This document shows, in pieces, positions 18,238-27,132 of a DNA stretch of 64,000 nucleotides. This stretch comes from Thalassotalea sp. ND16A. Lineage in GTDB: Bacteria > Pseudomonadota > Gammaproteobacteria > Enterobacterales > Alteromonadaceae. The translations under genes were made by a program, and so were the position numbers. The first letter of the stretch is position 1. The number at the start of each line of letters is the position of its first letter. The stretch is from assembly GCF_000764205.1 (NCBI RefSeq), contig NZ_JQDZ01000085.1, positions 1 to 64,000 on the forward strand. The letters are read 5' to 3'. The notes below the pieces were generated by a model. That model had not been told where the DNA came from, searched no databases, and saw nothing but the letters and a program-made list of their open reading frames with translations.

Positions 18238-19914
18238 ATGTTATTGAATCTGGCCATTAAAAACTTTGCCATTGTTAGCTTTGTCGAAATTGACTGGCAA
18301 CAGGGAATGACGACTATAACCGGGGAAACAGGCGCCGGTAAATCTATCGCCATTGATGCACTTAGTCTATGTCTTGGCTCTCGTGCCTTAGCCAATACGG
18401 TTCGGCCAGGTTGTGCCAAGGCAGAGTTAACGGCAACGTTTGATAGTAGCAATATTAGCAAGGCGACAAAATGGCTGGCGAAACATGACTTACAGCAAGA
18501 CGATGAATGCATTATCCGCAGGATCATTAGTATTGAGGGCCGCTCAAAAGCGTATATAAACGGCAGCCCGGTGCCGCTTGCGCAATTAAAAGAACTCGGT
18601 CAACTGTTAATTAATATTCATGGTCAGCACGATCATCAGTTATTGATGAAAAGCCAGGAGCAACGCCGCTTGCTCGATGAATATGCTGATCATCAGGAGT
18701 TATTGTCTAGCCTGAAATTTTACCAAAGTAAATGGCGTAAATTAAATAACGAATTAACGTTATTGCAGCAAAACTCGCAACAGCGTCAGGCACAACTGCA
18801 GTTACTGCAATATCAGGTAAAAGAACTCGATCAATTTGCGTTGCAAGATAATGAGTTTACCCAATTAGAAACCGACTACAAACGTAACAGTAATGCCCAG
18901 CAACTGTTGCTGCTGTCACAACAATGCATCGAGCAACTCAGTGAGAGTAATAACATTACCGAACAAAGCAGTGCGTTAACACAACTGCAAAAAAGCAGCG
19001 AACAATTAAGCCAGTTGGCCGAATTAGACTCCGCCGCAGCCGCCATTGCCAGTTTAGTCAATGAAGCCAGAATTCAGCTGGAAGAAGCCAGCAAAGATTT
19101 AAATGATTACCAGCAAAGTATCGATATTGACCCGCAAAAATTTGCCTTAATTGAAGAGCGCTACTCATTTGCAATCCAGCTTGCCCGCAAGCATAAAGTG
19201 GCACCGGAAGAATTAGTGAGTTTTCATAGCAATATTAAAAAGCAGTTAAACGCAATCGCCAATGATGACTCTCGTCTCGATGTGATCAACGACGAACTGG
19301 AGCAATGCTTTAGCCAATATCTCGAGATTGCCAATAGCCTGCACAAAAGCCGTACCACCGCGGCTCAACAACTAGAGCAACAAATTACCAACTCAATGCG
19401 ACAATTAAATATGCCTGACGCCGTATTTAAGCTGGCGATAACCGAAAAGCAGCTCAATGAACCGGCAAACCATGGTATCGATGAGATTGAATTTCTGGTC
19501 AGTATGAATCCCGGACAACCCGTTGAAGCACTGGCTAAAGTCGCCTCAGGCGGTGAATTATCGAGGATCAGTTTAGCAATACAGGTAATTTTGGCCGAAC
19601 GTATCGTGACACCAACGCTGATTTTTGATGAAGTCGATGTCGGTATCAGTGGGCCAACCGCCGCCAAAGTCGGACAACAATTGCATAAACTTGGCCATTC
19701 AACCCAAGTGATTTGTGTTACTCATTTGCCACAGGTGGCGAGTAAAGGCCATCAACAACTATTTGTGGCTAAACTCACCGATGGCAAACATACCCAAACC
19801 AAGGTAACAGAACTTAACCAGCCAGGCCGGGAGCGTGAAATTGCTCGTTTATTGGCCGGTGATGAAGTAACAGACAGCAGTTTAGCAAATGCCCGGGAAC
19901 TTTTGGCCAGCTAA
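18238..19914 (+). CDS. recN: DNA repair protein RecN
   Basis: RecN is an SMC-like ATPase that holds broken DNA ends together during recombinational repair. The 558-residue protein has Walker A GETGAGKS at 29-36, a long coiled-coil middle (about 160-370, rich in Q, L and E), the ABC signature near VASGGELSRISLA, and the Walker B segment TLIFDEVDVGISG. Length is normal. A weak AGGGTG precedes the ATG. Upstream is a LexA box; downstream is bamE, the usual neighbour. Confidence 0.97.
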   Translation: MLLNLAIKNFAIVSFVEIDWQQGMTTITGETGAGKSIAIDALSLCLGSRALANTVRPGCAKAELTATFDSSNISKATKWLAKHDLQQDDECIIRRIISIEGRSKAYINGSPVPLAQLKELGQLLINIHGQHDHQLLMKSQEQRRLLDEYADHQELLSSLKFYQSKWRKLNNELTLLQQNSQQRQAQLQLLQYQVKELDQFALQDNEFTQLETDYKRNSNAQQLLLLSQQCIEQLSESNNITEQSSALTQLQKSSEQLSQLAELDSAAAAIASLVNEARIQLEEASKDLNDYQQSIDIDPQKFALIEERYSFAIQLARKHKVAPEELVSFHSNIKKQLNAIANDDSRLDVINDELEQCFSQYLEIANSLHKSRTTAAQQLEQQITNSMRQLNMPDAVFKLAITEKQLNEPANHGIDEIEFLVSMNPGQPVEALAKVASGGELSRISLAIQVILAERIVTPTLIFDEVDVGISGPTAAKVGQQLHKLGHSTQVICVTHLPQVASKGHQQLFVAKLTDGKHTQTKVTELNQPGREREIARLLAGDEVTDSSLANARELLAS

Positions 19915-20046
19915 TGACTCCATTGAATAGTTAAATTAAATAATATGCCTGAGCGAGTTATTTGTTAAAAAGTTGACAAAAAACTTTAATCTCTGGCAAG
20001 CCTTGGTTATTATCCTTGCTCAGGATAAATAGGAAAAAATAATTAG

Positions 20047-20385
20047 ATGTTATCTCGCGCAATAATTTTAGGCTTGGCATTATGCCTGGCAACTGGATGT
20101 GTTTATAAAATAGACATCCCACAAGGTAACTACCTTGAACAAAAACAAATTGATAAACTACAAATTGGTATGAGCAAAGAACAAGTTAAATTTGTGTTGG
20201 GTAACCCAGTTGTCAAAGACAGTTTTAACAGTAATACCTGGTATTACGTTTACGAATTTATTTCTGGCAAAGATGAAGCATTTAATAAGCGTAAAAAATT
20301 AGTTTTGAGTTTTGAAGCCGACAAACTGACGAAAGCGGAAGGTGATTTTAAAATTTCAGAGGGCTTCTATACGCCAATTCAATAA
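20047..20385 (+). CDS. bamE: Outer membrane assembly lipoprotein BamE
   Basis: BamE (SmpA/OmlA) is a small lipoprotein of the BAM complex that inserts beta-barrel proteins. The 112-residue protein has a signal peptide with lipobox LATGC (Cys18), and the family motif GNYLEQKQIDKLQIGMSKEQ followed by VLGNPVVKDSF and WYYVYEF. AGGAAA lies about 10 bases upstream of the ATG. It is monocistronic, with a good terminator. Confidence 0.95.
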   Translation: MLSRAIILGLALCLATGCVYKIDIPQGNYLEQKQIDKLQIGMSKEQVKFVLGNPVVKDSFNSNTWYYVYEFISGKDEAFNKRKKLVLSFEADKLTKAEGDFKISEGFYTPIQ

Positions 20386-20455
20386 AAACAGTTATTAACA
20401 AATTAACAGAATTTAAACCTTCCATGGTAATTCTAAGTTAATTCATCCTTGAATT

Positions 20456-20492
20456 AAAAAGCCCGACATTGTTTTACATGTCGGGCTTTTTT
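20456..20492 (+). terminator. Terminator of bamE
   Basis: A GCCCGACAT / ATGTCGGGC stem (20461-20469, 20478-20486) with an 8-base loop is flanked by AAAAA and TTTTTT. It may also serve the convergent gene ending at 20554. Confidence 0.9.
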
Positions 20493-20530
20493 GTACAGGG
20501 ATGTACTTATACCCGGCAGGCAGGATGCCT
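20493..20530. repeat. Short dispersed repeat, copy 1
   Basis: A sequence containing GATGTACTTATACC and GGCAGG..GGATGCCT recurs in reverse complement at about 59326-59360 (CCTGCCGGTCCGGTATAAGT). The two copies agree over roughly 30 bases with several differences. Confidence 0.5.
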
Positions 20531-20553
20531 TTAGAGAGTAATAAATTTGTTAA

Positions 20554-21477
20554 TTAAAACTGGTAACCATTGGCTTTGCTTAATAACGTATTTGCGTCAA
20601 TGCGCTCCAACACACAGTTTTTCACATCCAGTTTGTTAAACACCAACACTTTATCTTTAATACGATTGCCCTCCTTGCTGCCTGCGCCTTTGATGATCAT
20701 TGATACATATTCATCATCTGGAAGCGCCTTCAAGCCACCGCCGTAATTGCATAATACCTGTGAAACTGTGTTTTCCAATTGCTGATAAAATTTTTGCTGC
20801 TGCTTAGCCTTTTCCGCTTGGGCCTGTTTTACCTGCTTTTGGTACTGTTCTGCGCGTTTGCTAATTTCCGCTTTCGCTTTGACAATTTTTGCTTTTTTCT
20901 GTTCGAGCTTAGCCTTTTCCTGTTTGTGCTCGGCTTGATCTTCTTTCTCTAAAGAATATTCCTGGTATTTTAAATCACGTTCTTCCCGAGCAATGTCCCG
21001 CAATTCATAAGCCAATTCGCGCTCTTGCTCTCTTATCTCTCTTTGCTCTTCTGAATTTGAGCGCATATGTTCACTGGCTAACTCCATCGCTATCGCCGCT
21101 TCTTCCATCGCTGCTTCGATCACAATTTCATAGTTTTCGCCAAATAAATCCGCACTATCAACCCCTTCTGGCGCTGTCGGTGCTCTTGGAGCCACAGGGA
21201 CTGTTGGCATAACAGGCATGGTAAAATCAAAACCATAATTACTGCTTCTACTGACATTCAAGGTAAAGACCACCCCCTGGCTGGCTAAGTAATTACTTTC
21301 CATACGAGTAAGTTGCGGACCTTTTCTATCGCTCTGTTTTTTAATCGACGATTTAATAATATCAGTCATAATATCAAGTTGTTGATGTAGTTGGTTATAA
21401 TCCATGGCGATTGCATTTTGGCTAACAAGTGCGGTTAATAACGCTAAAGGTAAAGTGAGTTTTTTAAAGTTGTTCAT
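20554..21477 (-). CDS. Periplasmic coiled-coil protein, third gene of the sigma operon
   Basis: I do not recognise a named family. The 307-residue protein has a signal peptide (TLPLALLTALVSQNAIA, residues ~7-24), then a domain of about 80 residues ending in a proline-rich stretch (MPVMPTVPVAPRAPTAPEG). A very charged Glu/Lys/Gln-rich helix follows from about 125 to 235 and must form a long coiled coil. The C-terminal ~70 residues are globular, with two cysteines (in VLCNYGGG and VKNCVLER). It starts two bases after the anti-sigma stop, so it is co-transcribed. It is most likely an envelope protein controlled by, or feeding back on, the sigma factor. Confidence 0.75.
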   Translation of the reverse strand: MNNFKKLTLPLALLTALVSQNAIAMDYNQLHQQLDIMTDIIKSSIKKQSDRKGPQLTRMESNYLASQGVVFTLNVSRSSNYGFDFTMPVMPTVPVAPRAPTAPEGVDSADLFGENYEIVIEAAMEEAAIAMELASEHMRSNSEEQREIREQERELAYELRDIAREERDLKYQEYSLEKEDQAEHKQEKAKLEQKKAKIVKAKAEISKRAEQYQKQVKQAQAEKAKQQQKFYQQLENTVSQVLCNYGGGLKALPDDEYVSMIIKGAGSKEGNRIKDKVLVFNKLDVKNCVLERIDANTLLSKANGYQF

Positions 21478-21479
21478 TA

Positions 21480-22211
21480 TTATTTCTCCTGAACAGCGGG
21501 TTGTTCGAAATTGATATTTTGTTTGGTTAATGGCATTTGCGGCTGAGCAAAGCGATTCTCAATCGATTGTGACTGCAACGTATATTCCAGCTTTTGAAAA
21601 CGAAGTTTTTGATCAATGGCATCTTCATCACGTTGCTCGTTTACATACTTTATAAACCCTGACATGTCTTCCTGGCGTTCCTGTCGGGTGGCAGTTAACA
21701 AGTAAGTGGCAAGTTTTAAATTACCGTCTTGTTGATCATCTTTAATATCCTTGACGTATTCGGCCATCACCGTTTGTTGCTCGCTGGCAAACTCTTTTAA
21801 ACGTTGGTTCACCAGAGCATCAACATTGCCTGGTAACTGCTTCGCTGATTGGCCGCCAAAATTTACTAATAAGCCATTATCTTGCATCACCAGTTCTACC
21901 TTAAATACCACCAAACAAATGGCAAAGATGGAAAATGCCATCGACAATGCCGGCATCCCAGACCATTGCCACCAAGGTTGTTTGTTGCTGGTAAACGTTG
22001 CTGAGCGATCCCATGACGGCACTTCATGCTCTTCATGGCAATGCACTTGTTGTTCGATAAAACGAGCCGTGGCCAAGTGCTGGCGCAGCACATCATCGTC
22101 GCTGATGCTTTGTTCAAATTGCATACTTTGCTCTGCTGATAATTTACCATCGAGCCAAAGCTGAAATTGTTGCTCATTGCTGATTTGTTGATTGGTTTCT
22201 GAATTAGACAT
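21480..22211 (-). CDS. Probable membrane-bound anti-sigma factor
   Basis: The 243-residue protein has a cytoplasmic part of about 85 residues starting with the zinc-finger-like anti-sigma layout (FQLWLDGKLSAEQSMQFEQS), one membrane helix near 88-108 (MPALSMAFSIFAICLVVFKV), and a periplasmic helical part of about 130 residues. The classic HxxxCxxC zinc motif is not complete: HCHEEH is present without the CxxC. Its start overlaps the end of the sigma gene by 8 bases, which indicates coupled expression. The anti-sigma role is inferred mainly from this arrangement. Confidence 0.75.
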   Translation of the reverse strand: MSNSETNQQISNEQQFQLWLDGKLSAEQSMQFEQSISDDDVLRQHLATARFIEQQVHCHEEHEVPSWDRSATFTSNKQPWWQWSGMPALSMAFSIFAICLVVFKVELVMQDNGLLVNFGGQSAKQLPGNVDALVNQRLKEFASEQQTVMAEYVKDIKDDQQDGNLKLATYLLTATRQERQEDMSGFIKYVNEQRDEDAIDQKLRFQKLEYTLQSQSIENRFAQPQMPLTKQNINFEQPAVQEK

Positions 22212-22752
22212 AATCGACCTCCAAAACGCCTTTTAATTTATCCAATGCGCTGTATAGTCGCGATTTCACCGTATTACTCGAGATACCTAACTGTCCGGCT
22301 ATCTCGTCAAAGGTAAAGTGCTGAAAAAACTTTAACTCTACGACCGTACGTTGATTCACCGGTAATATTTGCATTGCGCTAGTTAACGCCTCAGATTGCT
22401 GCGATTGCTTCATACTTTGCTCCGGGCAACTATGCACTTCGTTCGCGCTTAATTCAGGTTCATCATCAAGCGATTGATGCGGTTTTTTGCGCCGGTAATG
22501 TTCGATACAGCGATAGTGGGCAATGCGAAATAACCAACTTTTAAACTTACTATCGCCTCTAAATGATGCCAAATTGCGAAATACCGCAATAAAAATATCT
22601 TGCAATAAATCCAGTGCATCATCCGGGTTACTGACCATGCGCAAGGCGTAGTTATACACGGGTTTTTCGTATCGTTTTAACAGCTCAAGCCAAGCAGATT
22701 TCCTGCCTTTCAATGCTTGTTTAACCAAGACATCATCACTGCGTTCAAACAA
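22204..22752 (-). CDS. RNA polymerase sigma factor, ECF (sigma-70 family)
   Basis: The 182-residue protein has region 2 at about residues 20-85 (YALRMVSNPDDALDLLQDIF, then FKSWLFRIAHYRCIEHYRRK) and region 4 at about 125-175 (LPVNQRTVVELKFFQHFTFD, then ISSNTVKSRLYSALDKL). This is a typical ECF layout. The start is a TTG with AGGA about eight bases upstream; no better start exists downstream before region 2. The next genes are an overlapping membrane anti-sigma candidate and a secreted coiled-coil protein, pointing to envelope stress sensing. I could not identify a convincing autoregulated ECF promoter. Confidence 0.93.
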   Translation of the reverse strand: MFERSDDVLVKQALKGRKSAWLELLKRYEKPVYNYALRMVSNPDDALDLLQDIFIAVFRNLASFRGDSKFKSWLFRIAHYRCIEHYRRKKPHQSLDDEPELSANEVHSCPEQSMKQSQQSEALTSAMQILPVNQRTVVELKFFQHFTFDEIAGQLGISSNTVKSRLYSALDKLKGVLEVDYV

Positions 22753-22834
22753 AATTTATTCCTAGAGAATTCATAGTTACGTTTCTTTAATTTGTTGTTA
22801 TAGGTGTTGTTAATGTTAATGACGAGACAAGCAG

Positions 22835-22874
22835 AAAAAAAGTTTGAAAATAATTGATTTATTTTCAAGCTTTT
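22835..22874 (-). terminator. Terminator of oxyR
   Basis: A long AT-rich stem read on the minus strand (TTGAAAATAA / TTATTTTCAA plus flanking AAAAG/CTTTT with one bulge) is followed by CTTTTTTTC. It lies 61 bases beyond the oxyR stop. Confidence 0.65.
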
Positions 22875-22935
22875 ATAAAAAATGTGAGTAAAGCGTTGAA
22901 CTAGGCAATTTCTCCGGGCTCCTGCTTATGTAATA

Positions 22936-23844
22936 TTAATTAAATAACTCACTGATCAGCGAGGCCAGCAACTTAAACGTCTCAGAGCGTAAACTGCCTT
23001 TACGCTCCAACATGGCTATATCCCGATAGGGTTTCCCTTTCATCGCCGCAACCCTAAGATAGGCGTGACCTGCCACGCCTTTGTTTATGGCCATTTCAGG
23101 TAAAAAAGTCAGTCCCTGATGATGAATAGTCATTTGTAGTAAAGTGGCGATAGAGGTGGCTGAAAACGGATTGATTTTACTTTGTTCAACCAACTTGCAT
23201 GCCGATAATGCATGTTCGGTTAAACAATGTTCATCGGAAAGTAAAAACACACTTTCGGCTGGAATATTTTTATAGCCGCCATCTTTACTTACTTGCTCAG
23301 TTAACACCTCATCGCCGACTAAATAAAGTTGATCTTGGCCGAGATACGTTTGCTTGAAATTGTTGCTATATTTGTTATCGATTGGCAGCGCTAAGATGGC
23401 AATATCAATATCCCCATTGGCCAATTGCTCTAATAACACTTCAGTGGGTGCTTCTTTGATAAATAATTCAATATCAGGTAGCTGTTGGCTACTTGCACTG
23501 ATCACATCAGTTAATAAAAAAGGAGCTATGGTGGGAATACAACCTAAATAGATGTGACCTTTGCTTGCCAAGCCTTGTGACATTGAAAATTCAACTAAAT
23601 CGGTGGCATTATGAATCAGCTGCTCCGCCATTTTCACTACTGCCTTGCCATGCGCCGTAAAGACAAAACTCTTATGATCTCGTTCAATTAACTGGCAATC
23701 GAGTAATTGTTCCAGCTTGATTATGGCACTGCTTAACGTCGATTGACTGACAAAACAGGCATCGGCAGCCCGATGAAAGTGTTGGTGTTCATTTAAGGCG
23801 AGCAAATACTGTAAATGTTTTAAATTCGGCAGATGGGTATTCAT
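22936..23844 (-). CDS. oxyR: Hydrogen peroxide-inducible regulator OxyR (LysR family)
   Basis: The 302-residue protein has the LysR helix-turn-helix at about residues 7-65 (HFHRAADACFVSQSTLSSAI) and a periplasmic-binding-protein-like effector domain. The redox pair of OxyR is present: Cys207 and Cys216 in HCLTEHALSAC, with the same nine-residue spacing as E. coli Cys199-Cys208. This makes OxyR, activator of catalase and peroxidase genes upon disulfide formation, the best call. Upstream, TTATTA-TTAGA-TAATAA (23865-23881) may be part of an autoregulatory site. Neighbouring genes are not oxidative-stress genes. Confidence 0.85.
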   Translation of the reverse strand: MNTHLPNLKHLQYLLALNEHQHFHRAADACFVSQSTLSSAIIKLEQLLDCQLIERDHKSFVFTAHGKAVVKMAEQLIHNATDLVEFSMSQGLASKGHIYLGCIPTIAPFLLTDVISASSQQLPDIELFIKEAPTEVLLEQLANGDIDIAILALPIDNKYSNNFKQTYLGQDQLYLVGDEVLTEQVSKDGGYKNIPAESVFLLSDEHCLTEHALSACKLVEQSKINPFSATSIATLLQMTIHHQGLTFLPEMAINKGVAGHAYLRVAAMKGKPYRDIAMLERKGSLRSETFKLLASLISELFN

Positions 23845-23947
23845 CGTAATTTTCTATCAAAAACTTATTATTAGATAATAAACTTAATCTAAAAATGGGC
23901 ATAATGCCAATTGCCTCACTAATTAATTTTCTGAATTACAGAATATT

Positions 23948-24185
23948 AATCGCTACTAGCAACGAGCTACTGGCTACGGGCAGAGTTGGAATTATTTCAC
24001 CATAGGTGGATCATCCAAATACGCGAGGTTAAAAACCCCGCCAACCAATTCATCCAAATAACCAGTTAATAAGCCAGTAGCTTGTTGCAAATAGCCTCGG
24101 GCTTCGGGCAGATTAAGTATTGTTACACGATAAGTGAATTCATCAAATATATAGCTAGTAGCTCGTAGCCCGAAGCTTGTTGTTT
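23948..24185 (+). repeat. Heptad-repeat block R3
   Basis: Two units, at GGGCAG 23978 and 24106, are each preceded by drifting 7-base runs (GAGCTAC TGGCTAC GGGCAG; AGCCTCG GGCTTCG GGCAG). The second continues ATTAAGTATTGTTACACGAT, then TGAATTCATCAAATAT, and closes with AGCTAGTAGCTCGTAGC. The block fills most of the oxyR-pitA spacer; apart from the oxyR leader and the pitA terminator I see nothing else in it. Confidence 0.75.
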
Positions 24186-24190
24186 AAAGC

Positions 24191-24220
24191 AAAAAAAGCC
24201 AGGCGAGGTGCCTGGCTTTT
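24191..24220 (-). terminator. Terminator of pitA
   Basis: AAAAGCCAGGC / GCCTGGCTTTT with loop GAGGT lies 24 bases past the pitA stop, with an A run on the other side that makes it usable in both directions. Confidence 0.85.
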
Positions 24221-24243
24221 GCGATGATTAAGCTGGTTTAACT

Positions 24244-25509
24244 TTAACTAAACGCGCCTTTAATCATCCAGAAGAACATAATCGATAAACCGGCACCAAC
24301 GGGTAAAGTCACTACCCAGGAAACTACGATATTACGAACCACGCCTAAATTGATTGCCGCAATACCACGCGCCATACCAACACCTAATACCGCACCAACT
24401 AAGGTTTGCGTCGTTGAAATTGGTAAGCCAGTACCTGAGGCAACCACCACGGTACAGGCCGCGGCAAGCTCAGCGGCAAAACCACGGCTAGGGGTTAAAT
24501 GGGTAATGCCAGTACCTATGGTTTTCATTACGCGATGACCAAATAAAGCAAGACCGGCAACAATACCAAAACCACCGAGTGGTAAAATCCACCAGGCGAT
24601 GGTTGATTTCGCCGCAATTTCACCGTCATTACCAACAATGGAAACAACCGCGGCTAATGGGCCAATCGCGTTAGCAACATCGTTTGAACCATGCGCAAAT
24701 GCCATACCACAAGCGGTGATCACCATTAATACCGCAAACACTTTCTCAACGTTAATGTAATTGGCTCGACGATTCTTGCTTTCTCTAAAGTTAAGGCGAG
24801 AAATGAATACCTTACCAATAATGGCGACAATAATCGCTACCGCAATGGCGTACATATAACCTTCGCCAGAACCGATATCTAAGCCAATGTGCTTCAAGCC
24901 TTTTTTAATGGTCACTAACGAGATAACAAAACCGGCCAAAAACATGTAAAGCGGCACCCACTTTTTCGCTTGTCCTAACGGATCATCGGTATCAAATATC
25001 AGTTTCTGTGCACTGTTGAAAATAACGAAAGCAAAAACACCGGCAATTAACGGCGTTATGATCCAGCTACCAACAATGCCACCAACACCGGCCCAGTTAA
25101 CGGTTTCCATGCCAACACCAATCGCCGAGAAACCAACGATGGCGCCCACGATTGAATGGGTAGTCGAGACTGGCCAGCCCATGTATGAGGCAATGAGTAA
25201 CCAGGTACCCGCCGCCAACAGCGCGGAGATCATACCAAACACCAGTTGTTCTGGAATATCAATAAAGTAACTGGAATCGATGATGCCTTTGCGTATGGTG
25301 GAAGTAACCTCACCACCGGCAAGGTAGGCACCGGCAAATTCAAAGATCATGGCAATGATAATTGCCTGTTTAATGGTCAGCGCTTTTGAGCCTACCGACG
25401 TGCCCATGGCATTAGCAACATCGTTTGCACCAATACCCCAAGCCATAACAAAGCCAACAAAGGCTGCGAATAGAACCAGTGTGGTTCCGTAATTAGCTAA
25501 AATTTCCAT
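24244..25509 (-). CDS. pitA: Inorganic phosphate transporter, PiT family
   Basis: This is a low-affinity phosphate/cation symporter of the inner membrane. The 421-residue protein has 10-11 hydrophobic helices and the duplicated PiT signature: GIGANDVANAMGTSVGSKAL near residue 25 and AHGSNDVANAIGPLAAVVSI near residue 272. It follows the DUF47 (PhoU-like) gene by 13 bases, a pairing seen in many bacteria where the DUF47 protein probably gates the Pit transporter. The run from pstC to here puts a high-affinity and a low-affinity uptake system side by side. Confidence 0.94.
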   Translation of the reverse strand: MEILANYGTTLVLFAAFVGFVMAWGIGANDVANAMGTSVGSKALTIKQAIIIAMIFEFAGAYLAGGEVTSTIRKGIIDSSYFIDIPEQLVFGMISALLAAGTWLLIASYMGWPVSTTHSIVGAIVGFSAIGVGMETVNWAGVGGIVGSWIITPLIAGVFAFVIFNSAQKLIFDTDDPLGQAKKWVPLYMFLAGFVISLVTIKKGLKHIGLDIGSGEGYMYAIAVAIIVAIIGKVFISRLNFRESKNRRANYINVEKVFAVLMVITACGMAFAHGSNDVANAIGPLAAVVSIVGNDGEIAAKSTIAWWILPLGGFGIVAGLALFGHRVMKTIGTGITHLTPSRGFAAELAAACTVVVASGTGLPISTTQTLVGAVLGVGMARGIAAINLGVVRNIVVSWVVTLPVGAGLSIMFFWMIKGAFS

Positions 25510-25522
25510 TCGTAAGAAACCC

Positions 25523-26200
25523 TTATCTTGCTAACATTATTTCTAGACGAGCGCCGACACGCTCAGCCAGATCTGCTAAATCACCAACCCATTCAATGAT
25601 TTGATATAAAAACATCACATCTACCGGGTTCATATCTGCTTCGATGCTCATAAGATCGCGGCGCAGTGTTATTTGCATAACATCGGTATCGTCTTCAATC
25701 GCCGCTAATTCATTGATCATCTTTTCAACCAGATCAACTTCTCGACCTCGAAAACCGGTTTCTAATAAATCATCCAGTTCATTAATGGCATCAGCAGCTT
25801 GTTTGATAGCATCAATACAACGAGTAAGGTATTTATTAAAATCGGCGGCAAGCGAAGCGGGGATGACAAGTTTACGACCTAAAATACGACCGCCAATATC
25901 TTTTGCTTTATTGGCAATTTTATCTTGTTGGCTCACCAGTTCTAACACATCGGTGCGTTGCACCGGCATAAAAATTCCACCCGGCAGTTCACTACGGATG
26001 TCACGTTTCATGATATCGGCTTGTCTTTCGATATTTGAGATTTCTTTCCGAATTTTTTCGGCTTCAAGCCAATTGTTATTGGTACAAGCGTTGAAGAAAG
26101 AAGGAAGTAATGCCGCACATTCATTTACTTTGCGAATGTGTTGCTCCAGAGGTTTTAACGGCGATTTTGCAAATACGCCAAGAATTGTATTTCCACTCAT
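25523..26200 (-). CDS. PhoU-like DUF47 (TIGR00153) family protein
   Basis: The 225-residue, all-helical protein begins MSGNTILGVFAKSP, a start typical of the TIGR00153 family. I place the start at 26200, five codons inside the longest frame, with GGGA upstream. Conserved acidic helices (EVDLVEKMINELAAIEDDTD) resemble the metal-binding repeats of PhoU. It is encoded directly upstream of pitA and separated from phoU by 188 bases, so DUF47-pitA may have its own promoter in addition to read-through from phoU. Confidence 0.9.
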   Translation of the reverse strand: MSGNTILGVFAKSPLKPLEQHIRKVNECAALLPSFFNACTNNNWLEAEKIRKEISNIERQADIMKRDIRSELPGGIFMPVQRTDVLELVSQQDKIANKAKDIGGRILGRKLVIPASLAADFNKYLTRCIDAIKQAADAINELDDLLETGFRGREVDLVEKMINELAAIEDDTDVMQITLRRDLMSIEADMNPVDVMFLYQIIEWVGDLADLAERVGARLEIMLAR

Positions 26201-26388
26201 ATTTTTATCCCGCAACTTAAATGTTGCTTGTTAAATTCGAGGCAAAATATACATCATTTCGCGCCGAATTAAAAAGTTTATATCACAAAAAACAGCTGTA
26301 ATTTCTTAACATAACGCAATACGTTTAAAAAAAATACAGCTTACTAGTTATTTGTCGAACTTTGCCAAAAAATTTCGGCGAAATTCCG

Positions 26389-27102
26389 TTATTTACCAAG
26401 AAAGTCTCGTGCCACATCCTCTTCGGAAATGTGACGAATAACTTTGCCTTTAACAAAATAAATCACGTATTCACAGATGTTTTGACACCTGTCACCAATA
26501 CGCTCTAATGCCCTAGCCGACCATATCACCGACATGATTGAGGGGATAGAACGTGGGTCTTCCATCATATACGTCATTAACTGACGCATTAACGCTTCGT
26601 ATTCCCGGTCAATACGGTTATCATTTTGATGAACCTTCAATGCCGTATCAAAATCCATGCGGGTAAATGCATCTAAAGTTTCATGCAAAGTAGACAGTAC
26701 CAAACGTCCTAAATTATCCAGGCTTAACAACATGTCTTGCTGTTTTGACGAAAACTGTTCCAGGGCAACACGTGATATTTTTTCCGCTTCATCGGCAATG
26801 CGCTCCAAATCGGCAATGGTTTTGATAATGGCCATTACCAAACGCAAATCGCTTGCCGCGGGCTGGCGTTTAGCAATAATGCGGGTACATTCTTCATCGA
26901 TGGCAACTTCCATGCGATTGATTTTATAATCACTCGACAGTACTTTTCTCGCCAGTTCTTCATTGTTGTCACTGACCGAGGTTAATGCATCTTTGAGTTG
27001 CTGCTCAACCAGGCCGCCCATATTCATCACATGGTTGCGCACTGTGTCCAGTTCAGTATTGAATTGACCTGAAATATGACGGCCAGTATCTAATGTGTCC
27101 AT
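26389..27102 (-). CDS. phoU: Phosphate signalling protein PhoU
   Basis: PhoU links the Pst transporter to the PhoR/PhoB system, holding the regulon off when phosphate is ample. The 237-residue protein has the two PhoU three-helix repeats, each with its metal motif (DEECTRIIAKRQPAASDLRL near 70; ARALERIGDRCQNICEYVIY near 192). It lies 30 bases after pstB in the pst operon. A small stem just past its stop (AATTTCG / CGAAATT, 26371-26385) may weakly terminate transcription. Confidence 0.96.
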   Translation of the reverse strand: MDTLDTGRHISGQFNTELDTVRNHVMNMGGLVEQQLKDALTSVSDNNEELARKVLSSDYKINRMEVAIDEECTRIIAKRQPAASDLRLVMAIIKTIADLERIADEAEKISRVALEQFSSKQQDMLLSLDNLGRLVLSTLHETLDAFTRMDFDTALKVHQNDNRIDREYEALMRQLMTYMMEDPRSIPSIMSVIWSARALERIGDRCQNICEYVIYFVKGKVIRHISEEDVARDFLGK

Positions 27103-27132
27103 AATCGTTCTCTATAATAAGATTGGTATAAG

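Noticed and set aside
19973-19978. TTGACA as -35 of a bamE promoter
   Set aside because: No acceptable -10 lies 16-18 bases downstream, so I do not call a promoter there.
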